DNA of 12,948 bases from SCRT01 sp036379455. Its GTDB lineage: Bacteria; Pseudomonadota; Gammaproteobacteria; Nevskiales; Nevskiaceae. The position numbers and the translations under genes were made by a program. The notes under the pieces were generated by a model, which worked only from the letters and a program-made list of their open reading frames with translations, searched no databases and was not told the origin of the DNA. The DNA is taken from the NCBI GenBank assembly GCA_036379455.1, contig DASVGQ010000053.1, forward strand, positions 1 to 12,948, given 5' to 3'. The number at the start of each line of letters is the position of its first letter. Positions within the stretch are counted from its first letter, which is position 1. Below are positions 7,610 to 12,948 of the stretch, one piece after another.

Positions 7610-9178
7610 TCAGGCAGACGCGGCCGCCGCCTGCGCCTTGGATTCGCCGCCGGCGTTCATCTGTGTCAGCAGCCGCTGACGCGTCAACTGATCGCCCCGC
7701 AGCTCGCTCGCGATACGCCCGTGACGAAATACCAGGATCCGGTCGCAGATCGATACCAACTCCTCGATATCCGTCGAGCACAGCAGCACGACAGAAGTCG
7801 CGCTGGCACGGCGCAGCAGGCGATGGATATCCCGCTTCGAGCCGATGCCCACGCCGCGCGTGGGATCGTCCAGCAGAAGGACCGAAGGCTCGGCCTCGAT
7901 CCACTTGGCGATGACGACTTTCTGCTGGTTGCCACCCGAGAGCATGCCGACGGCCTGATTCTCGCTGGCCGCCTTGATCACCAGATCGCGGATGTGGTGC
8001 CGGGCACGCGCGCGCATCAGTGGCCGACGCAGAAAGACCCCGTCCCGCGCCAGCGCGACGGATCGCACTTGGGCGATGTTGTTCCAGATCGGGTTCTCGA
8101 ACAACAGCCCGCGCTTGCGGTCACCCGACACCAGCGCCACGCCCCGGCGCACCGCGCCGAGCAGCGTCTTCGGCAATCGACGATCCGGCGATCGCGGCAG
8201 GCTCAGGGTCCCCGCCGTAGCGTGGCGCAGCCCGGCGATCACCTCCAGCAGCTCGCGATGCCCCGCACCGACGAGTCCGGCCAACCCGACGATTTCGCCC
8301 TGGCTCGCCCGCATGCTCACGGCGTGCAGGCGATGCGGGACCACGATGCCCTCCACCACCAGACTCAAGGCCGATGCGCCTGGGGTGGATGCGGAGACGC
8401 GCGGCGTCGGCACCTCTGTCTCCTCCGCGACCTCATCGCGGTTGCCGATCATCGCGGCAACGATCGTCTTGATGTCCAGCTCACTGCGGGGCCGCGCGTT
8501 CATGACCACGCCGCCGTCGCGCAGCACGGTGACGACGTCGCTGAGCGCCATGACCTCCTCGAGGATATGCGACACGAACACCACGCCGACGCGCCGGTCC
8601 CGCAGCACCTTGATGACCCCGAGCAGGCGTGCGGACACCTCTTCATCCAGCGCCGAGGTGGGCTCGTCCAGAATGAGCACCCTCGGGTTCGTGAGCAGCG
8701 CGCGGGCCACTTCCACGAGCTGCTGTTGCGCGAGATCCAGGGTGCCCAGCAGCCGGCGCACGGAAATGTGCAGGCCGAGCTCGGCGAGCACCGGTTCGGC
8801 GCGCCGCTGCATGGCGCGACGGTCGAACAGGCCGCCCCGAAGCTGCTCGCGACCGAGGAACAGGTTCGCAAGCACGTCGAGATCAGGGAACAGGTTCAGC
8901 TCCTGCGACACCACTGCGACGCCGCTGCGCGCCGCATCGTTGGTGTCGCGGAACCGGACCTCCTTACCCGCCAGGCGGACCACCCCCTTGTCCGGCTGCA
9001 CCACGCCCGTGAGGATCTTCACCAGCGTCGACTTGCCCGCCCCGTTCTCCCCGAGCAGCGCGTGGACGGTACCGGCCGGCACGTCGAAATCGCAGCCTTG
9101 CAGCGCTACCACGCCGCCGTAGGTCTTGCGGACGCCGCGCGCCTCGAGGATGTTGCCGGCCGTTGCCGAATCGGTCAT
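7610..9178 (-). CDS. Sugar ABC importer ATP-binding protein, CUT2 (RbsA/MglA-like), two ABC domains
   Basis: A 522-residue fused double ATPase that would power uptake through the permease encoded upstream. The first cassette has Walker A GENGAGKST (43-51), a signature region LDLAQQQLVEVARAL (about 147-161) in place of LSGGQ, and Walker B VLILDEPTSAL (167-177). The second has a degenerate Walker A, GLVGAGHREL (about 301-310), a canonical signature LSGGNQQKVVIAKW (413-426) and Walker B VLLLDDPTRGVGIGSK (433-448). One consensus and one degenerate site is normal for RbsA/MglA/XylG proteins. The ATG at 9178 has a strong GGAGGAG at 9184-9190, 5 nt upstream. It is the last gene of a three-gene operon, 67 nt after the binding protein. 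A long hairpin lies in that gap and may lower its expression. The substrate cannot be read from this subunit. Confidence 0.96.
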   Translation of the reverse strand: MTDSATAGNILEARGVRKTYGGVVALQGCDFDVPAGTVHALLGENGAGKSTLVKILTGVVQPDKGVVRLAGKEVRFRDTNDAARSGVAVVSQELNLFPDLDVLANLFLGREQLRGGLFDRRAMQRRAEPVLAELGLHISVRRLLGTLDLAQQQLVEVARALLTNPRVLILDEPTSALDEEVSARLLGVIKVLRDRRVGVVFVSHILEEVMALSDVVTVLRDGGVVMNARPRSELDIKTIVAAMIGNRDEVAEETEVPTPRVSASTPGASALSLVVEGIVVPHRLHAVSMRASQGEIVGLAGLVGAGHRELLEVIAGLRHATAGTLSLPRSPDRRLPKTLLGAVRRGVALVSGDRKRGLLFENPIWNNIAQVRSVALARDGVFLRRPLMRARARHHIRDLVIKAASENQAVGMLSGGNQQKVVIAKWIEAEPSVLLLDDPTRGVGIGSKRDIHRLLRRASATSVVLLCSTDIEELVSICDRILVFRHGRIASELRGDQLTRQRLLTQMNAGGESKAQAAAASA

Positions 9179-9183
9179 CGACG

Positions 9184-9190
9184 CTCCTCC
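9184..9190 (-). promoter_or_regulatory. Strong ribosome binding site of the importer ATPase gene
   Basis: GGAGGAG on the minus strand lies 5 nt ahead of the ATG at 9178 and decides that start. It is one of the two best Shine-Dalgarno sequences in the window. Confidence 0.8.
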
Positions 9191-9200
9191 GACGCGAGTT

Positions 9201-9230
9201 GTCGGCCGGGCCAGCGTGACCCGGCCCGAC
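9201..9230 (-). other. Intercistronic hairpin between the binding-protein and ATPase genes
   Basis: GTCGGCCGGG (9201-9210) and CCCGGCCCGAC (9220-9230) form a 10-bp GC-only-rich stem with one bulged base and a 9-nt loop. On the transcript it begins 16 nt after the binding-protein stop and ends 22 nt before the ATPase ATG. No U tract follows. In known importer operons such as malE-malF, hairpins in this position protect the upstream mRNA and leave the binding protein in excess. The same role is inferred here. Confidence 0.65.
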
Positions 9231-9245
9231 CGGCATGTAGCAACC

Positions 9246-10355
9246 TCAATTCAGCTCGGAGATCTTGCGCAGCGGCGGATTGGCCAGCTGCTGCTCGATG
9301 GCGTGCGTCTTGAACCACGCGAACATGTCTTCCGGGCTCTTCTCGCGCTGCAGGATCTGGTCAATGTTCGACTTCGTGATCAGCAGCGTTCCCGAGTTCC
9401 ACCAGCCGTGCGGCATGGGCTTGCAGGTGCGCGCCTGCTTGATGATCTCGTGGATGGCGATGTAACCCTTCATGAAGTGCTCCGGCGAAGACAGCGCGAA
9501 CAGCGCGCCGCTCTTCACGCCTTCCAGCGCCTGCGGCGGGATGTCCGCGGAGCCCGCCAGCCACTTGCCCTTGCTCTTCTGCTTGATAAGCGGCAGCGCA
9601 ATCCCGTCCGGCCCGCCTACGCCAAGGAAACCGACGGCATCTGGATGCGCGTTCACCTGCGCCTGCCACGCCTGCGTCGTCGCCGTCACGCCCGAGTTGC
9701 TGCGTGCGTCGAACGGGCCAGTCACCTTCATGTCCGGCAGCTTCGCCTTGAGTACGCTCTGCAGGCCTTTCATGCGATCCTGCAACACGCCCAGCGTCGG
9801 AATGTCGATGCCCAGCACCACCTCTCCGTGCGGATCCGGGTGCTGGTCGACGAAGGCCTCACCCAGCCGCTTGCCGACCTCGAAGTTGCTGTTCGAGACC
9901 AGCAGGTCCGGCGTGACGCCCGGAGGCGTCATGTTGTCCACGGCGACCAGCGGAATGCCCGCCTTCTTCACCGCCTGCAGCGACCTGAGAAACAGATCCG
10001 GCAACACCGCCTCCCACGCGATGCCGTCCGTCGCGGTGGCGGTGGCCGACTGCAGCATCTGGACCTCCGCCTGCCCGTCCACGGAAGGCGGCGCCAGAAG
10101 CTGGATCTTCGTGTTGCCGTCTTCTTTCGCGGCCATCATCGCGCCGTCCGCCATCTCCTGGAACGGGTTCTGCGAAGTCGTGGAATAGACGAAGGCTACG
10201 TGCAGTGTCTTGTTGGCCCCCGGGCAGCTGTCCGCCGCAACGGCCGCCGTGGTTCCCGCCGCCGAGGCGGCCAGCGCAAGGCCCGCCGTCGCCAGCGCCC
10301 CTGCCAGGACGTTCCATTCACGCCGCCGGAACCATCCGCTTCCCTTCTTCTGCAT
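9246..10355 (-). CDS. Periplasmic sugar-binding protein of a CUT2 ABC importer (Peripla_BP_4 type)
   Basis: A 369-residue secreted solute receptor. The N-terminus has a basic stretch (MQKKGSGWFRRREW), a hydrophobic core (about 16-32) and a likely signal peptidase I site after AAVA at residue 40; there is no lipobox. The mature part begins with LHVAFVYSTTSQNPFQEMADGAMMAAKE (about 51-77), the usual first strand and helix of the RbsB-like fold. IPLVAVDN (134-141), VSNSNFEVGKRLGEAF (153-168) and VGFLGVGGPDGIALPLI (241-257) are further lobe elements. C44 and C311 are the only mature cysteines and might form a disulphide. It is longer than E. coli RbsB (296). The frame is open 43 codons upstream, but GAGGAG at 10363-10368, 7 nt before the ATG at 10355, and the signal peptide fix this start. 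It is the middle gene of the operon. The substrate is unknown; a sugar or sugar-like compound is likely. Confidence 0.94.
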   Translation of the reverse strand: MQKKGSGWFRRREWNVLAGALATAGLALAASAAGTTAAVAADSCPGANKTLHVAFVYSTTSQNPFQEMADGAMMAAKEDGNTKIQLLAPPSVDGQAEVQMLQSATATATDGIAWEAVLPDLFLRSLQAVKKAGIPLVAVDNMTPPGVTPDLLVSNSNFEVGKRLGEAFVDQHPDPHGEVVLGIDIPTLGVLQDRMKGLQSVLKAKLPDMKVTGPFDARSNSGVTATTQAWQAQVNAHPDAVGFLGVGGPDGIALPLIKQKSKGKWLAGSADIPPQALEGVKSGALFALSSPEHFMKGYIAIHEIIKQARTCKPMPHGWWNSGTLLITKSNIDQILQREKSPEDMFAWFKTHAIEQQLANPPLRKISELN

Positions 10356-10362
10356 GTTGTTT

Positions 10363-10368
10363 CTCCTC
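10363..10368 (-). promoter_or_regulatory. Ribosome binding site that fixes the binding-protein start
   Basis: GAGGAG on the minus strand, 7 nt ahead of the ATG at 10355. The reading frame is open for 43 more codons upstream, so this site and the signal peptide that follows it are what decide the start. Confidence 0.8.
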
Positions 10369-10422
10369 AAGTTGAAGATCGGTGCGTCGCAGCTTCGTGC
10401 CGCGCCGCCTGCAGCCGCCCGC

Positions 10423-11463
10423 TCAGCCCACCTCATCCGCGTCGTTCCTTCTCTGCTGGAAGCGGATGACGCTGTCAAACCCAACCGCTACGACGATCAC
10501 GACGCCGACGACGAACTCCGTCCACACCGCTTGGACGCCGAAGAACGGCAGGCCGGAATTCACGACGCTGAGCAGGACGGCGCCCACGAGCGCGCCGAGG
10601 ATGCTCGCCGAGCCCCCGCGCAGCGGCGTGCCGCCGATCACCGCCGCCGCGATGGCCGTCAGGCTCAAGTTGCCTGAATTGATGGTCGAATTTCCCGACG
10701 TGAAATACGCCAGCCCGAGCACGCCCGCCACGCCGGAGAGCAGCCCGATGAGCATCAGGACCTGGGTGCGCACGCGCCGCTCGGAAATGCCCGAGAATTT
10801 CGCCGCGTCAGGATTCGACCCCAGAGCCAGGACGCGATAGCCCCACGGCGTGTGGTGCAGCGCGATTCCCACGGGAATGGCAACAACGACCATGACGATC
10901 GCGGCGACCGGGAAGCCGCCGACCGTGCCGCCGAGCACCGTGAAGAAGCTGCTGTTCACCGGCAGGCCGACAACCACCTGACCGCCCGCAAGGATCCTCG
11001 CGAGACCCGGATACATCGACAGGGTCGCCAGCGTCGTGATGATGGTCGGGATGTGCAGGTAGGCGACGACCGCCGCGTTGAACAGCCCGCAGGCCACGCC
11101 GATGAGCAGCCCGCAGACCATCGCGAGCCACGGATTCATGCCCATGCGCATCAGCAGCGCCGCGCCGATGAGCGACAGGGCGAAGATCGCCCCGGGAGAC
11201 AGGTCGATGTCGCGCATCGCGATCACGTAGGCGAGGCCCATCGCCATCACGCCGGTGTAGACGGCGCTCTGCAGCATATCCATCAACTGCATCATGCCGA
11301 GGAAACGTGGATGCAGGCCGCCGATGATCAGGATCAGCACGACCGTCGCGATGATGACGCTGGAAGCCGGGAAACGCAGCAGTTTCCTGATGACCCTTCT
11401 TGCGCCGCCCATCCCGGAGGTGGCTCGTCCACCCGGCGCTTCAATGCCTCCCGCCAGCCCCAT
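10423..11463 (-). CDS. CUT2 ABC importer permease (RbsC-like)
   Basis: A 346-residue inner-membrane permease, presumably acting as a homodimer with the double ATPase and the binding protein encoded behind it. About ten hydrophobic segments follow a hydrophilic, Arg-rich N-terminus of about 33 residues. Family signatures are RDIDLSPGAIFALS (84-97, RbsC usually has DLSVG), the cytoplasmic loop HTPWGYRVLALGSNPDAAKFSGI (204-226) that contacts the ATPase, and LTAIAAAVIGGTPLRGGSAS (268-287). The ATG at 11463 is preceded by an AG-rich ribosome site (AAGAGGGGAG on the minus strand, 11470-11479, 6 nt away). An ATG at 11412 would shorten it by 17 residues but has no ribosome site. It is the first gene of the operon; a permease leading and the binding protein second is unusual, since CUT2 operons commonly list binding protein or ATPase before the permease. 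No kinase, isomerase or regulator is adjacent, so the substrate is not indicated. Confidence 0.95.
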   Translation of the reverse strand: MGLAGGIEAPGGRATSGMGGARRVIRKLLRFPASSVIIATVVLILIIGGLHPRFLGMMQLMDMLQSAVYTGVMAMGLAYVIAMRDIDLSPGAIFALSLIGAALLMRMGMNPWLAMVCGLLIGVACGLFNAAVVAYLHIPTIITTLATLSMYPGLARILAGGQVVVGLPVNSSFFTVLGGTVGGFPVAAIVMVVVAIPVGIALHHTPWGYRVLALGSNPDAAKFSGISERRVRTQVLMLIGLLSGVAGVLGLAYFTSGNSTINSGNLSLTAIAAAVIGGTPLRGGSASILGALVGAVLLSVVNSGLPFFGVQAVWTEFVVGVVIVVAVGFDSVIRFQQRRNDADEVG

Positions 11464-11721
11464 GAAGCTCTCCCCTCTTTCGACCGCTCAGGCTATCACG
11501 CGCAGGTGCCGGAACAGCACGACTTCTGAACTCGCGTCAGGACTTGCGTAGCCCGCTCGCGCTGGGGTGGAGTTATACGCCGCAGCGCACGCGGGAATCC
11601 AGCAGCACGAGACACTTGCTCGCGCGCCACGCAGTCGTAGCCTGCGCCCGCCGCCGGTCGTCAAACCGGAATCCACGCGGCGCGCACGCCGGCAAGCTCA
11701 GCAGCGCAAGACGGCACCGCA

Positions 11722-11753
11722 TTCGATCAACCGGCCGGCCACGATTGATCGAA
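11722..11753. repeat. 9-bp perfect inverted repeat upstream of the importer operon
   Basis: TTCGATCAA (11722-11730) and TTGATCGAA (11745-11753) are exact reverse complements. The 14-bp spacer is itself GC-rich and self-complementary (CCGGCCGG). The arm centres are 23 bp apart, about two helical turns, which would suit a dimeric DNA-binding protein; the arms are also notably AT-richer than their surroundings. It lies about 260 bp upstream of the permease ATG and 313 bp upstream of trxB. It could be an operator or an RNA hairpin; neither is shown. Confidence 0.6.
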
Positions 11754-11947
11754 ACGCTCAATCCACTGCATCAGCCAATCGGAGAACGGCGCCCCTTGAA
11801 CCGCGGAGGCGCGCCGCCAGATCAGTACCTTCCGCCGCGCATTGCACGCCGGGTACACGCGATGCACCCGCCGAGGGCTCCCCACCAGACGAGGCCGCGA
11901 CGCAGGCCGCACCACCGAGCGCGGGCGAGGCAAGCGTGTCACGACCA

Positions 11948-11965
11948 GAGGATGTGGCCATCCTC
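11948..11965. repeat. 7-bp-stem hairpin upstream of trxB
   Basis: GAGGATG (11948-11954) and CATCCTC (11959-11965) form a perfect 7-bp stem with a TGGC loop; the flanking CC and GG can add two pairs past one A/G mismatch. It ends 101 bp before the trxB ATG. There is no T tract on either side. It may be a 5' UTR structure or a regulator site; this is inference from position. Confidence 0.5.
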
Positions 11966-12054
11966 GGGAGCGCTACGGATCGGGGCAGCGGCTGCAGCGC
12001 AGTGAGTTAGGATGCTCGAAATCGCCGCAGGCGCGCTGGAACAAGGACATACGC

Positions 12055-12059
12055 AAGGA
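12055..12059 (+). promoter_or_regulatory. Ribosome binding site of trxB
   Basis: AAGGA lies 7 nt before the ATG at 12067 and supports that start over the out-of-frame ATG at 12012. Confidence 0.7.
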
Positions 12060-12066
12060 ACGCAAG

Positions 12067-12948
12067 ATGGCACACGAACACTACCCGCTGATCATCCTCG
12101 GTTCGGGACCCGCCGGCTATACGGCGGCGATCTACGCCGCGCGCGCCAACCTCAAGCCGGTCCTCATCACCGGCATCGAGCAGGGCGGGCAGCTGATCAA
12201 CACCACGGACGTCGACAACTGGCCCGGCGACGCCGACGGCGTGCTCGGCCCCGAGCTGATGGAGCGCATGCGTCGTCACGCCGCACGCTTCGACACCCGC
12301 ATCGTCAACGACCATATCAACAAGGTCGATCTCGGCCGGCGGCCCTTCGCGCTGACGGGCGACAGCGGGCAGTACGCCTGTGACGCCCTGATCATCGCCA
12401 CCGGAGCGAGCGCAAAGTACCTCGGGCTGGAATCGGAGGAAAAGTTCCGCGGCCGCGGCGTGTCCGCCTGCGCCACCTGCGACGGCTTCTTCTACAAGAA
12501 CCAGGACGTAGCCGTGATCGGCGGCGGCAACACGGCCGTGGAAGAAGCGCTGTACCTCGCAAACATCGCGTCCAAGGTCACGCTCGTTCATCGGCGCGAC
12601 CAGCTGCGCGGCGAGAAGATCCTGCACGACAAGCTGTTCCAGCGCGCGGCCGAAGGCAAGGTCGAATTCCTCTGGAACCACACGCTCGATGAAGTGCTGG
12701 GCGACGCCACGGGCGTCACGGGCATGCGCGTCAAGGGCGTGAAGGACGGCAAGGCACGCGACGTGCCGCTGAAAGGGGTCTTCATCGCGATCGGCCACCA
12801 GCCGAACACGCAGATCTTCGAGGGTCAGCTCGACATGACCAGCGGCTACATCAAGGTTCACGGTGGCGCGAGCGGCAACGCGACGGCGACCAGCGTGGAA
12901 GGCGTGTTCGCAGCCGGCGACGTAATGGACCATGTCTACCGGCAGGCC
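12067..12948 (+). CDS. trxB: Thioredoxin-disulfide reductase, C-terminus cut by the right window edge
   Basis: Cytoplasmic FAD flavoprotein that uses NADPH to reduce thioredoxin. The frame runs from the ATG at 12067 through 294 codons to the window edge with no stop; the family usually has about 320 residues, so only some 25 are missing. The FAD-binding motif LGSGPAGYTAAIYAARA is at about 11-27. The redox-active CATC is C135-A-T-C138, the same numbering as in E. coli. The NADPH motif is VIGGGNTAVEEAL (about 151-163), followed by HRRDQLRGEKIL. The second FAD motif, TSVEGVFAAGDVMDHVYRQA, runs to the edge. The start is fixed by AAGGA 7 nt upstream. The gene is divergent from the sugar importer across a 603-bp spacer. 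A long minus-strand frame lies opposite but has no family features. In E. coli trxB neighbours lrp and cydDC; those genes are not seen on this side. Confidence 0.97.
   Translation, partial: MAHEHYPLIILGSGPAGYTAAIYAARANLKPVLITGIEQGGQLINTTDVDNWPGDADGVLGPELMERMRRHAARFDTRIVNDHINKVDLGRRPFALTGDSGQYACDALIIATGASAKYLGLESEEKFRGRGVSACATCDGFFYKNQDVAVIGGGNTAVEEALYLANIASKVTLVHRRDQLRGEKILHDKLFQRAAEGKVEFLWNHTLDEVLGDATGVTGMRVKGVKDGKARDVPLKGVFIAIGHQPNTQIFEGQLDMTSGYIKVHGGASGNATATSVEGVFAAGDVMDHVYRQA

Larger units (their letters stand above)
11464..12066. other. 603-bp divergent intergenic region between the importer operon and trxB, no gene recognised
   Basis: This region must hold the importer promoter (minus strand) and the trxB promoter (plus strand). 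Overlapping frames of 60-150 codons exist on both strands but are Arg/Ala/Pro/Ser-rich, lack ribosome sites and show no family motif. One minus-strand frame ends near 11727 with GAPFSDWLMQWIERFDQSWP, which faintly recalls the C-terminus of a LysR-type regulator; this is too weak to call a pseudogene. A TATAAC on the minus strand (11572-11577) could be a -10 for the operon, with no good -35. Two clear inverted repeats are listed separately. Confidence 0.6.

Noticed and set aside
7269..7904. 211-codon minus-strand frame spanning the ATPase 3' end and the following spacer
   Set aside because: It starts inside the ATPase gene in another frame, has no ribosome site, and is Arg/Ala-rich without motifs.
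7610..9178. Degenerate second Walker A in the ATPase as a sign of a broken gene
   Set aside because: The GxVGAGxxE form of the second Walker A is normal for RbsA/MglA-type ATPases.
7586..9313. 575-codon plus-strand frame opposite the importer ATPase
   Set aside because: Antisense to a gene with complete Walker and signature motifs; its composition (Arg, His, Gln, Asp) is typical of a shadow frame.
9126..10469. 447-codon plus-strand frame opposite the binding protein
   Set aside because: Antisense to a clear signal-peptide-bearing receptor and contains no recognisable domain.
11727..11942. Possible remnant of a LysR-type regulator on the minus strand
   Set aside because: Only a few residues (FSDWL) fit, spacing to the preceding YPA is wrong, and no helix-turn-helix or effector domain is visible in any frame.
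11567..12010. 147-codon plus-strand frame upstream of trxB
   Set aside because: GTG start without a Shine-Dalgarno, low-complexity Arg/Ala/Pro/Ser composition, and no family resemblance.
12007..12933. 308-codon minus-strand frame opposite trxB
   Set aside because: It is exactly antisense to an unmistakable trxB, rich in Val/Ala/Asp/Arg/His with no family motif; such frames are expected opposite GC-rich genes.

Overview
The window is GC-rich chromosomal DNA, most likely from a gammaproteobacterium. The pointers are exonuclease I (SbcB), which is largely a gammaproteobacterial protein, a full-length 67K-type SppA, a CCA-encoding tRNA-Leu and a canonical TrxB. Genus and species cannot be told from this sequence. 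Apart from the two end genes, every gene lies on the minus strand.

Layout. (1) 1-839 is the edge of an integrative element. The C-terminal part of a plus-strand tyrosine recombinase is followed by two perfect tandem 11-bp repeats, then by the 3' end of a minus-strand tRNA-Leu(UAA), a typical attachment target. The element must extend left of the window. (2) 1009-3607 holds sbcB and galE, minus strand, 43 nt apart and probably co-transcribed. (3) 3723-4442 is a seven-helix Bax inhibitor-1 family membrane protein with its own good ribosome binding site. (4) 4580-7256 is sppA followed by an overlapping alpha/beta hydrolase gene, with a 9-bp-stem hairpin behind them. (5) 7610-11463 is a complete CUT2-type (ribose/galactose-like) ABC importer operon, transcribed permease, binding protein, ATPase. 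A strong hairpin lies between the binding protein and ATPase genes. No sugar kinase, isomerase or regulator adjoins it, so the substrate is unknown. (6) 11464-12066 is a 603-bp divergent intergenic region holding two inverted repeats. (7) 12067 to the end is trxB (plus strand), cut by the window edge just before its C-terminus.

Most genes are housekeeping: DNA repair, sugar-nucleotide interconversion, membrane-protein turnover and thiol redox balance. The accessory signals are the tRNA-Leu integration site and possibly the sugar importer. I found no CRISPR array, toxin-antitoxin pair, defence cluster or clearly new system. The items most worth a second look are the att junction with its tandem repeats, the orphan importer with its intercistronic hairpin, and the 9-bp dyad upstream of it.
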